Source of the DNA: Bin5 sp963662575
GTDB lineage: Bacteria; Chloroflexota; Anaerolineae; Caldilineales; Caldilineaceae
Assembly: GCA_963662575.1 (NCBI GenBank)
Contig: OY759723.1
Span: 3,410,001 to 3,474,000 of the forward strand
Length of the DNA stretch: 64,000 nt
Direction of reading: 5' to 3'
In this document: positions 17,517-25,844 of the stretch, piece by piece
How the letters are laid out: the number at the start of each line of letters is the position of its first letter
Position numbering within the stretch: position 1 is the stretch's first letter
Translations under genes and position numbers: made by a program
The notes under the pieces: generated by a model
Seen by the model: the letters and a program-made list of their open reading frames with translations, nothing else
Databases searched by the model: none
Told to the model about the DNA's origin: nothing

Positions 17517-19763
17517 ATGGCGTCTCGATGCGTTGAAGTCGTTCCCTGTTTCGCCATTTCCGGGCCGAAGTCACTTCCCTCATTGCCAGGAGAATCTCCG
17601 TTGAGTACACCTCCATGTGCTCCTTTTGAACCTGATGACCATACAGTTGTCCTGTACCACTTCGACGAAGGCGAAGGCAATGAGACCCGCGACGCTTGCG
17701 GGGACCACCAACTGACCCTACGCGCACATCGCGAGGCGGAGTGGGGTTCGCATGCGGACTTCGGCGCCAGCGCGCGGTTCGGCCGCCGCGCGGATGACGC
17801 CGACCTGCTGGTTGGACCGACCAACAATGACAAGCTTCACCTCCGGCCCTGCACGTCGGCGTGGACGATCGAAGCCTGGGTGCGTTACGCGGGCGCAGGC
17901 GGCCTCGATCAGGGGAACACCTATGTGAACATCTGTGGGACGGAAGACGAAGGTTTGGGCCTCCCAATCGGTATGCGCGGGGGCTGGAATTTCTCCCTTC
18001 ACAGCTTTACACGCCCCTGCACGCTGCAGGATGGGCTCTTCCCCGGCGCCCGCTTTATGGGTTCCCCGCGCGGTCGAGATCCGAATCACGACACCAGCGG
18101 TCTCCTCCTCCAAAACGCCAAGGCTGGGGGCTGGACCAGCGCCGACCCGCCCAGGATCAGAGATAACGAGTGGCACCATGTCGCCTGGCAGTTTCGTTAC
18201 CTTGACCAGACGCACTTCTTCTTTCTGGACGGTCAGCTCATCCGCCGCGTCCAGCTTCCCCTGCCCAACGACACGCAGGGACGGGTCGTCAATGATACAG
18301 AGAATGTCGGCGTTCCCTTTGTGGTCGGCGGTTTTCTCCACTCCCAGGAACCGCCAAAGCTCTTGGGGTACGGCAATTTCGATGGTGAAATTGATGAGAT
18401 CCGTATCTCCAGCATCATGCGCTATCCAGTGGCGGAGCGGCTGTCTATCGTTCGGCGGGAACTGCCCCCGGCTACGTTCAATGCCCCTTACTCGGTTCAA
18501 ATGTCGACCGACGCAGCCAGTGGCGCCGTCCAATGGGAGCTGGCTGAAGGACGGTTGCCCGCAGGGCTGACCCTGGACAGCAAGACGGGAGCCATCGGTG
18601 GCAAACCAACTGCGGCGGTAGAACGCCAGCCCCTCGATCTGCTTGCCGCCGACGCAAGCGGCCGTACTGATCGGCATCGCTTCCACTTGAGCGTTCGCAG
18701 CGGACAACTCAGCACGGACTCTCTGCCTCCGGCGTTCGTTGGAAGCTCCTATCGCGCACAGATGCGCACATGCCATATGGTTGCGCCAATCTCGTGGAAG
18801 GTCGCGAGCGGCACTCTACCCAACGGACTGCAACTCGACAGCGAAACGGGCGTACTGGCAGGCACGCCATCCGAACCCGCCACCCGTCGCTTCCAGGTCA
18901 AGGCAGTCGACGCTATCGGACAGAGCCGGCAGGAGGAGATCGCACTGAAAGTTCTGCCGGCGGAGCTTCTTGTCATCGGACCGGACGAAGATACGGTTGT
19001 CCTGTATGACTGGCAGGGGCCGAACGGCCGGCTCATCCCCGATGTTATGGGTGACGATGAGCTGACATTGACGTGGACCAACATAGGCGGCGACAGGCGC
19101 GTCCACTGGCCCGGTCGAGAGGGTCGCTTTCCCCAGGATACCGGCCATGGCGAGCACGGCTTCGTCGGACCCCAGGGCAACGAAAAGCTGGATCTGCGAA
19201 CTTGTGAAGAGGCCTGGACGGTGGAAGCCTGGGTCAGACGAGGCGGCCCCTTGCAGGCACATGGAGAGAAGGCCGACGAGCACCACCAGCCCTTCACGTT
19301 CGGGCACATATGCGGTACGTACGACAAGACGGAACAGGGGGTCTGGGAACTCTACCTCTCCTCCCACAACTCGCCCGACGGGAGTATGGCGCCCGGCGTT
19401 CATTTTCTGGGAGCCGAGCCTGGGCAGGAACTGATGGACCTGCATCCCTGGACGCGTCCGGGCGGGCTTGTGGTGGACACGGCCAATGCGGGCATTGACG
19501 ACACTGAATGGCACCATGTGGCGTGGCAGTATGAGGCCGCCGAGGATCTTCATCAACTGTTTCTGGACGGGCTGTTGATCTGGCAGATGCACAGCCCTGA
19601 CGGCCGCAGTCTGGTCAACAACCGCAGGCACGAAGCCCAGTTCAGCGTGTCCACGCGCCTGAAGGGATACGCACGGCACGGGGGCGCGTTTGACTTTCTG
19701 GGCGAGGGCCACTTTTTCGGCCAAATCGGCGAAATCCGCATCTCATCTATCAGACGATATTGA
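17517..19763 (+). CDS. Double LamG-domain protein with two central Ig-like (He_PIG-type) domains
   Basis: 748 residues from ATG 17517. A TTG at 17601 has a better site (AGGAGA, 7 bases away) and would remove 28 unconserved residues. The order is LamG (about 38-300), two putative-Ig domains (about 320-480, GRLPAGLTLDSKTGAIGG and GTLPNGLQLDSETGVLAG) and a second LamG (about 490-748). The LamG halves duplicate each other: each has DTVVLY, EAWVR, EWHHVAWQ, LDG(Q/L)LI and EIRISSI(M/R)RY. No signal peptide is seen, which is unusual for a presumed carbohydrate-binding protein. It follows the module 2 permeases by 16 bases and is probably co-transcribed. Confidence 0.82.
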   Translation: MASRCVEVVPCFAISGPKSLPSLPGESPLSTPPCAPFEPDDHTVVLYHFDEGEGNETRDACGDHQLTLRAHREAEWGSHADFGASARFGRRADDADLLVGPTNNDKLHLRPCTSAWTIEAWVRYAGAGGLDQGNTYVNICGTEDEGLGLPIGMRGGWNFSLHSFTRPCTLQDGLFPGARFMGSPRGRDPNHDTSGLLLQNAKAGGWTSADPPRIRDNEWHHVAWQFRYLDQTHFFFLDGQLIRRVQLPLPNDTQGRVVNDTENVGVPFVVGGFLHSQEPPKLLGYGNFDGEIDEIRISSIMRYPVAERLSIVRRELPPATFNAPYSVQMSTDAASGAVQWELAEGRLPAGLTLDSKTGAIGGKPTAAVERQPLDLLAADASGRTDRHRFHLSVRSGQLSTDSLPPAFVGSSYRAQMRTCHMVAPISWKVASGTLPNGLQLDSETGVLAGTPSEPATRRFQVKAVDAIGQSRQEEIALKVLPAELLVIGPDEDTVVLYDWQGPNGRLIPDVMGDDELTLTWTNIGGDRRVHWPGREGRFPQDTGHGEHGFVGPQGNEKLDLRTCEEAWTVEAWVRRGGPLQAHGEKADEHHQPFTFGHICGTYDKTEQGVWELYLSSHNSPDGSMAPGVHFLGAEPGQELMDLHPWTRPGGLVVDTANAGIDDTEWHHVAWQYEAAEDLHQLFLDGLLIWQMHSPDGRSLVNNRRHEAQFSVSTRLKGYARHGGAFDFLGEGHFFGQIGEIRISSIRRY

Positions 19764-19806
19764 CCCCCCCAGGCTACTGGCAACTAACCGTGACAGGAGA
19801 CGAATT

Positions 19807-21204
19807 GTGAGAAACTACGGACTTGGCCGCGGAAAATGGGTGTTTGTCGACTGGATCGGCGTCGAACCTGGCTACGGGACCCAATGGGGCGGCGACATCA
19901 CTGAAGGCTGGTGCGTCCCTCATGGAATTTCGCTCAAAGTTCACGCGCCCACCGTAGACCCCACTATAGTGATCGCTGCTGATCGACCCTGGGAGCAAGA
20001 CTATATTTCGGCCTATGCGACATTCCTGGAGGACGGCGGCGTCCTGCGCTGCTGGTATGAGAACGAAGGCGGGATCGGCTATGCCGAGTCGCACGACGGC
20101 GTCGCCTGGGAAAAACCAATGCTTGGTCTTCAGGAGTGGAACGGATCGACCGAGAACAACCTGATCAACATCGCCCGCCACGGCCACGGCGTCTTTATCG
20201 ATCCCGCAGCCGCCCGATCTGAGCGATACAAAATGGTCAGCTGTCACTGGACCGAGACGGAACGCAAAGTTCTGGGCGCGGTTTCCGCGGACGGCCTACA
20301 CTGGACGCCTCTGCCTGAGCCGCTGATGGATCATCAGCATGCCGACACCCAGAATATCGGCCTGTATGATGCGGAACTGGGCAAGTATGTACTCTACACC
20401 CGTCAGGTGGACGGGCAGTCGCAGCGCCGCGGGGTCAACCGGACCGAATCGGACAATTTTCGACGTTTTCCAGTCTCCGAACCGATCCTGGAAAATAACC
20501 CTCTTGATGCGCCCGACCTGGACATCTACTGCAACGGCTACTCAACCTGGCCCGGCGCCACCGACGCGCATCTAATGCGGTTGTCGATGTACGAACGAAC
20601 GCCAGACACGATGAATGTACATCTGGCCACCAGCCGCGACAGCCTGGTCTGGCACAGGCCATTGGGACCAAATGCCTGGATCGAGACTGTGCCTTCTGCC
20701 CAAGGAGCATACAAGACGGTCTATGCTTGCGCCGGGGTTGTTCCTACGGGCAAGGGGGAGTGGTCCACCTATGTTGGGGTCAACCGCAAGCTGCATAACG
20801 AACCGGTCGAGCGGAAAAAAGGCGCGGGGAGCGAGTCAGGGCTTGTACGCGCTGCGGTGCGAGAGGACGGCTTCGTCTCCCTCTCCAGCAGGGGGCGGGG
20901 CACTTTTTGGACAGTTCCGTTTGAACTGAACTCGGATTCGATCGGCATCAATGCGCATACCCTTTTCTCGGGCTTCCTGCGCTGCCAGATCCTCTCCTCC
21001 AGCCCTGTTGACGTGGGCAGCGACACACGCTTCATCCGCGATATGGAGGGCTACACTCTTGACGACTGCCAGCCGATTGTCGGAGACCACATTGACGCTC
21101 CTCTCACCTGGAACGGCAGCGGTGATCTGAGCCATCTGCGAGGGCAGATGGTCCGCCTGAGATTTGACCTGTACAAGGCTGATCTGTACGCCATTCGATT
21201 CTGA
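19807..21204 (+). CDS. Glycoside-hydrolase-like five-bladed beta-propeller protein (GH32/43-type)
   Basis: 465 residues from GTG 19807, with AGGAGA 6 bases upstream; an in-frame upstream extension overlaps the LamG gene and has no site. It contains the repeated YAES-DG--WEKP blade pattern (GYAESHDGVAWEKP), SADGLHWTPLPEP, and a C-terminal strand domain ending MVRLRFDLYKADLYAIRF. Similar proteins are encoded at 23789, 29638 and 53043. No signal peptide. Family-level hydrolase assignment is from fold pattern only; catalytic acids cannot be named with confidence. Confidence 0.72.
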   Translation: MRNYGLGRGKWVFVDWIGVEPGYGTQWGGDITEGWCVPHGISLKVHAPTVDPTIVIAADRPWEQDYISAYATFLEDGGVLRCWYENEGGIGYAESHDGVAWEKPMLGLQEWNGSTENNLINIARHGHGVFIDPAAARSERYKMVSCHWTETERKVLGAVSADGLHWTPLPEPLMDHQHADTQNIGLYDAELGKYVLYTRQVDGQSQRRGVNRTESDNFRRFPVSEPILENNPLDAPDLDIYCNGYSTWPGATDAHLMRLSMYERTPDTMNVHLATSRDSLVWHRPLGPNAWIETVPSAQGAYKTVYACAGVVPTGKGEWSTYVGVNRKLHNEPVERKKGAGSESGLVRAAVREDGFVSLSSRGRGTFWTVPFELNSDSIGINAHTLFSGFLRCQILSSSPVDVGSDTRFIRDMEGYTLDDCQPIVGDHIDAPLTWNGSGDLSHLRGQMVRLRFDLYKADLYAIRF

Positions 21205-21691
21205 ATCGACAGACAACGCCAAGAACAAACCGAGTATCGTCTCAGCGGGATTCCCGGTGTCGTTCCTGAAGTTCTGGTTACTACTCAGCCATAACTGATT
21301 TGCGAACCTGAAGGAGGCGAGTGAAGGTGTTTACTCTCTCCTCCTTCTCTGTTTTTTGGGCGGTCGGGCCTTCGGCCCTCCCTTGTGCAGGGGCTGCGCC
21401 CCCGCAACGCCCCCCTACAAAAACATGCCTCATCGACCGTACGTACTGTTTCCAGCTGTGCGTCTCGTCAAACGTGGCGGCCAACGAGTTCACGAAGAGA
21501 TAGCCCGATTGGCGGCGTGACCGAAGGTCTGGTCCACATAGGCACTGTATATGGCTTAGTAGCTGCAAGTTCTGTATGATCTAAGTAGGGCGAGGGACGG
21601 GCGCCAGTGCGTTTCCAGGTGCCCGAGCGGCATGCTTGACCCCTTATCTCAGATTGTATACACTTCCGTAGGATCACAGCGAACCTGGAAC
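21205..21691. other. Intergenic region occupied by a dispersed repeat
   Basis: Almost 490 bases without a convincing gene. The central part is repeat copy 2 on the minus strand. Apparent open frames run through the repeat. Confidence 0.6.
21283..21491 (-). repeat. Dispersed intergenic element, copy 2 (58-bp hairpin core 21358-21415)
   Basis: Read on the minus strand, it has the same order as copies 1 and 3: GAACTCGTTGGC, CGCACAGCTGGAA, GGTCGATGAGGCATG, the 58-bp double-hairpin core, a GAGGAGAGAG stretch, then GTTCGCAAATC and GGCTGAG. The core hairpins are GGGGC-GCA-GCCCC and GGGCC-GAA-GGCCC. Confidence 0.85.
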
Positions 21692-22786
21692 ATGACTCTG
21701 CAAATAACATGGCAGGAAGCTCCTGTCTATCCCGCACTAATCAAAGGCCCCTCTGTCGGCATTGTCGACGGCAGCCTCCTTGTTGCCGGCGGCATGGCCT
21801 ACCCCTGGCGTGAAGCAGAGTACGGTTTCGGCGCGCCGATACTTGATGACGCCGACGACGCACAGGATGGAGCGCCACCGATCGGCGAGTGGTATCCTCT
21901 GCCTCCCATCCCGATAGGTCCGGGCTGGACATCCGGAGCGGCCGTTACCGGCGGCCTCGCAGTCGTAGGAGGAAGACGCCGCGCAGTCGGCAATCGCGCA
22001 ACCGCCGACGTCTGGTTCCTCGACATTCAGGCCGGGGCAACCGATTGGGAAAGGCTGCCGGACCGCCCCACCACAGCGATGGTGGCGACAACTTTTGCCC
22101 ACGACGACCAGCTCTACACTGCCTTCGGCACCGACTGGCACCCGCACGAACATGCTACCGGCGACCCCAACATCTACCGTTTGGACGTACGGGGCAGAGG
22201 CGGTTGGGAGGTCGTTGCCCGTTTTCCCGGTGAGCCGCGCTGGATGTGCGGTATGGGCATTTGCGGCGACAAACTCTATGTCGTCGGCGGCCATGACATT
22301 CCCGTCGGCGGGGTGGTAGAGCCAAAGCCCCATAACGCCTTTCGCCTGTTTGCGGACCCTGCAGCGCATGGCGGCAAGATAAGCCACGTCACCTTTCGTG
22401 AAAACTGGGAATGTGACCTGGCAACGGGCGATTGGCGAGAGTTGCCGCGTCCGCCGCGGGCCTTTGTTGCCGACGCTTTCACAGTGGCGGATCGCTGGAT
22501 CGTGCTGACCGGGGGCCAGAGTTGGGTTGTCAATCCTGAAGGGACTTCAGTCCTCATCATGGGTCACGTGCCGGAACTGGACCTGGTCTGCCTTTCGCAC
22601 GAGGTCTGGGCCTATGATACGCAGGAAGGAAACTGGCTGGCTCTCGATCCATTGCCCTACGGTATTGCGTCACACCGGGTTGCCGTCTGGAATGATCGAG
22701 TATTTCTCGTCGGCAACGAGACGCGCGACAAGGTACGGAGCAACACATTCGGGACAGTCTTCGCAGGTAAGATTCGCACGGAATGA
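21692..22786 (+). CDS. Kelch-like beta-propeller protein
   Basis: 364 residues from ATG 21692 (no strong ribosome binding site; a longer frame begins at 21632). Repeated double-glycine blades are seen: GSLLVAGGMAY, GGLAVVGGRRR, DKLYVVGGHDI, RWIVLTGGQSW and DRVFLVGNE, each followed some residues later by a Trp (VWFLD, YRLDV, VWAYDTQEGNW). This is the kelch/galactose-oxidase propeller pattern. No signal peptide and no catalytic motif recognised; a sugar-binding or mutarotase/epimerase role like NanM is possible. Confidence 0.75.
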   Translation: MTLQITWQEAPVYPALIKGPSVGIVDGSLLVAGGMAYPWREAEYGFGAPILDDADDAQDGAPPIGEWYPLPPIPIGPGWTSGAAVTGGLAVVGGRRRAVGNRATADVWFLDIQAGATDWERLPDRPTTAMVATTFAHDDQLYTAFGTDWHPHEHATGDPNIYRLDVRGRGGWEVVARFPGEPRWMCGMGICGDKLYVVGGHDIPVGGVVEPKPHNAFRLFADPAAHGGKISHVTFRENWECDLATGDWRELPRPPRAFVADAFTVADRWIVLTGGQSWVVNPEGTSVLIMGHVPELDLVCLSHEVWAYDTQEGNWLALDPLPYGIASHRVAVWNDRVFLVGNETRDKVRSNTFGTVFAGKIRTE

Positions 22787-22834
22787 CGCTGTTCGAATTG
22801 CGCCATTGTGAAATAATAAAGGGAATGAACAACC

Positions 22835-23737
22835 ATGCAATCCACGACTGTTGCAGACGGAACCAGAGTCACCATGGCCGGTCACGAGCTTGTCTTCGGC
22901 CAGAACATTTTTGCACCGCGCGACGCCAACGACATTGCCGACGACGTGACGGCCCTCCATGCCAGAATCGAGGAGGACGGCTACCTGTTGATTCGCGATT
23001 TCTACGATCGCGATGCCATTTTGGCCGCCCGCGCCGACATACTTTCCTTCCTGTCTGCAGAGGGCCTTCTGGATCCCGACGCCCCGCCTGAGAAGGGCGT
23101 GATAGGTCCCGAAAACGAAGGCGCGGTCCTGCGCAACGAGGTCGTAGTCAACATGCAGGCCTATTTGCGCGTAGTCAACTCCGAGCGCATTATGGCCTTT
23201 TTCGAACAGTTCCTGGGCGGCCCAGCCCTGACCCTCGACCACAAATGGCCGCGCGCGGTCCGGCGGGGCCACAGCACGGGCGCGCACTACGACGTCGTCT
23301 TTATGGGGGCAGGGACCAAGGAACTCTACACCGTCTGGACGCCGCTTGACGACCTCTCGCTGGAGATGGGCACGCTGGCCTTTTGCCCTGGCTCGAACAA
23401 GCTGGACGCCTTGCGGCGTACGTACGGGGCGGCTGACGCGCATAATGATATGACCGAGGGCCATCTTAGCCGCAACCCGCTTGAACTGATCGACATTTTG
23501 GACGTCAAGTGGTCATCCACTCCGTTTCGCGCCGGTGATGTCATTATCTTCGGCATGTACTTCCTGCACGGCTCGCTCGACAACGTCTCCAACCTCTACC
23601 GCCTCAGCACCGACAACCGCTACCAGCTGGCCTCGCAGCCGGTCGATGAACGCCATATGGGGCCGCACCCCGACCAGATTCCCAAGGCCGAGAATCGCAA
23701 GACGATGGCCGAAATGCGGGAAAAGTGGGGGATTTGA
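22835..23737 (+). CDS. Phytanoyl-CoA dioxygenase (PhyH) family protein
   Basis: 300 residues. Predicted Fe(II)/2-oxoglutarate-dependent oxygenase with a double-stranded beta-helix. Iron ligands are visible as AHYDVV (His151, Asp153) and FLHGS (His245); a 2-oxoglutarate-binding Arg follows (YRLSTDNRYQ). One of five PhyH proteins in the window. Members hydroxylate diverse small molecules, so the substrate is open. Lies between the kelch-like gene and the second propeller hydrolase. Confidence 0.88.
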   Translation: MQSTTVADGTRVTMAGHELVFGQNIFAPRDANDIADDVTALHARIEEDGYLLIRDFYDRDAILAARADILSFLSAEGLLDPDAPPEKGVIGPENEGAVLRNEVVVNMQAYLRVVNSERIMAFFEQFLGGPALTLDHKWPRAVRRGHSTGAHYDVVFMGAGTKELYTVWTPLDDLSLEMGTLAFCPGSNKLDALRRTYGAADAHNDMTEGHLSRNPLELIDILDVKWSSTPFRAGDVIIFGMYFLHGSLDNVSNLYRLSTDNRYQLASQPVDERHMGPHPDQIPKAENRKTMAEMREKWGI

Positions 23738-23788
23738 GGAAGCCGGCACCAGCAACAGCAACGCATACACTGGGGAATCCAACCTGCT

Positions 23789-25432
23789 ATGTCGCAACCT
23801 GAGCCAAAGAGCCCTACCGAACCACTCGACATTCAACAGAAGACTGAGGCCCTCTTAAGTGGCAGCCGCCCCGTCGACCGGGATTATCCCTATATTCCTC
23901 CCGACTATAAGGTTCCCTTCCCTCATATCGGCACAGACAGACAACTCTTCCTGGACAACTACATTCTCGACCACCTGGACGGAGTGCGCAGGGAGATATG
24001 CGCCCCAACGAAGAGCCCCGAGCCGCTGCTGTCGTGGTCGGACCTCCCATGGGAGCAGGTGCAGTTCAACCCGGGCACGGCCGGCGTCATTCACGACCCC
24101 GACGACGGTTTATTCAAAATGTGGTACTGGCAAGGCTTAGCCAACGACCCCTTCAACACGGGCCAGGTTCTCTGTTACGCAGAGTCGAAAGACGCCCTCC
24201 ACTGGGAGAAACCGCTGCGCGACGACTGCCTACCCTTCCAGGGTCATACTGCAACAAACATCGTTCACCCCGACGTGTCCCAGTCCGGCCTGGCTCTGAA
24301 CCACGACCGCGCAGACAGCGAGCGAAAATACCTGCTCGTAAACTGGCCCCCCGAGACTGCCGCCAAGAGACCGCCCGGCAGCCCCCGCCTCTCCAGCGTC
24401 GACGCCTCGCCCGACGGCATCCACTGGCACACGATCAGCGAATCAAGTCGTTTTCCCCATCACCATGAGCAAAAGATCATCTGGGACGAAAGCATCCAGC
24501 GCTATATAGGCTACAGCCAGTACTCTCATCACCAAGACTTCCTCTATCGCAAGCGGCAGATTGGCCGCCAGGAGAGCCCCGATTTCATCAATTGGTCGCC
24601 CAAAGAGGTAGTCCTGACCGCCGACTGGGACGCGAACCTGCCGCCCGATCTTGAGATGCACGATATGTCGGTGCGCAAAGTTGGTGGGCTCTACATCGGC
24701 ATTGCCGGCGAGTTCCTGGCCGAACCTTTCTGGCAGGAGCGCGAAGGCCACAACTGGCGCGATCAGGCCTTCTGCCGCCTGGGACTGTACACGAGCCGTG
24801 ACAGCAAGCGCTGGCATCGGGTCGGCGGCCCGGAATCCTGGATGGACACCGGTTCGCCGGGTGATCAGGACTATGGCTTTGCCTGTTTTACGCCGGCAGG
24901 GGAGTTGGTTCATAACGGGAAGCTTGTGATCCCGTACAGCGCCAATCCCCAGAAGCAGAGCTGGCTGGGTGGGAGGACCCCCTCCCCAATGTATCCGCAG
25001 GAAGAGTTCGAGCGGCGCCAGAAAGCGTGGCGCGCCCGCCAGTCACTGCAGGGCGATCCTCGAATACGGCGGGCGGTTGGCGGCCTGATACTGCGCGAGG
25101 ACGGCTGGGCCCGGCTCATGCCCGAGTACGAAACCGGCCAGGTTTACACTAAGCAGTTCGTATTTGAAGGCGATGCTCTGCGTGTTAACACCGACTGCCA
25201 TTATGGGTATCTGCAGGTCGAACTCCTCGACCCAACGTTTACGCCATACGAAGGATTTTCGACTGAACTATGCGACCCGGTAATCGGCGCGCCCGGCCAA
25301 ATCTGGCACACCATCCACTGGCAAGGAAAGAGCGATCTGCGCGCGCTGTGGAATAAGCCGGTGCGCATCCGCTTTACCCTGCACGAAGCCAGCATCTACG
25401 CTTTTCAGTTTTTCGAATCCATGACAGAATGA
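23789..25432 (+). CDS. Glycoside-hydrolase-like beta-propeller protein (GH32/43-type)
   Basis: 547 residues, closely related in layout to the 29638 product: both share PHIG-D/LQ-QLFLDNYILD near the N-terminus, FKMWY, LCYAES-DAL-W-KPLR-DC-PF, IGRQES-DFINWSPK, and a C-terminal domain ending WNKPVRIRFTLHEASIYAFQF. The YAES--D--W blade repeats are those of five-bladed propellers (GH32/43/68 superfamily). No signal peptide, so it is predicted cytoplasmic, acting on imported oligosaccharides. Activity is not proven. Confidence 0.75.
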   Translation: MSQPEPKSPTEPLDIQQKTEALLSGSRPVDRDYPYIPPDYKVPFPHIGTDRQLFLDNYILDHLDGVRREICAPTKSPEPLLSWSDLPWEQVQFNPGTAGVIHDPDDGLFKMWYWQGLANDPFNTGQVLCYAESKDALHWEKPLRDDCLPFQGHTATNIVHPDVSQSGLALNHDRADSERKYLLVNWPPETAAKRPPGSPRLSSVDASPDGIHWHTISESSRFPHHHEQKIIWDESIQRYIGYSQYSHHQDFLYRKRQIGRQESPDFINWSPKEVVLTADWDANLPPDLEMHDMSVRKVGGLYIGIAGEFLAEPFWQEREGHNWRDQAFCRLGLYTSRDSKRWHRVGGPESWMDTGSPGDQDYGFACFTPAGELVHNGKLVIPYSANPQKQSWLGGRTPSPMYPQEEFERRQKAWRARQSLQGDPRIRRAVGGLILREDGWARLMPEYETGQVYTKQFVFEGDALRVNTDCHYGYLQVELLDPTFTPYEGFSTELCDPVIGAPGQIWHTIHWQGKSDLRALWNKPVRIRFTLHEASIYAFQFFESMTE

Positions 25433-25536
25433 GCGCGGGCAGGCGCTATTCGCTCATACAGTGGCCAAAAAAGACATTGACGGCGCCTGACTGGACCAGC
25501 ATTTCATGCTCGCCGACATTCAGGCTAGCTCATCGT

Positions 25537-25811
25537 GAATTCGTTGGCAGCAGCCGCCTTGGATGAGCCGCACAGCTGGAATCAGTGCGTACGGTCGATG
25601 AGGCATGTTTTTGTAGGGGGGCGTTGCGGGGGCGCAGCCCCTGCACAAGGGAGGGCCGAAGGCCCGACCGCCCAGAACTGCAGTGATCAGTGATCAGTGG
25701 TCAGTGGTCAGAGACTGCGGCGATTGATTGAGGATTGGTGTGAAGAGAAATGAGGAGAGAGAAGATACATTTGCTCGCCTTGCACGGGGTCGCAATTTGA
25801 TTGTAGCTGAG
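25537..25811 (+). repeat. Dispersed intergenic element, copy 3 (58-bp hairpin core 25616-25673)
   Basis: Same order as copies 1 and 2: GAATTCGTTGGCAGC, CGCACAGCTGGAA, GGTCGATGAGGCATG, core, then GAGGAGAGAG, TTTGCTCGCC, GTCGCAATTTG and AGCTGAG. A block of heptamer repeats (25681-25711) is inserted after the core relative to the other copies. It ends about 35 bases before the selenoprotein start. Confidence 0.85.
25681..25711 (+). repeat. Heptamer tandem repeat (CAGTGAT/CAGTGGT)
   Basis: Two CAGTGAT units followed by two CAGTGGT units and a partial unit. Related heptamers occur at 3190-3203 and, on the opposite strand, near 63087-63108 beside repeat copy 4. Confidence 0.8.
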
Positions 25812-25844
25812 CAGTCATCGTTTAGAAATGAAAAGGAGACAAGC

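Larger units (their letters stand above)
25433..25844. other. Intergenic region occupied by a dispersed repeat
   Basis: About 410 bases upstream of the selenoprotein gene. It holds repeat copy 3 and a heptamer tandem repeat; no other gene is supported. Confidence 0.6.
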
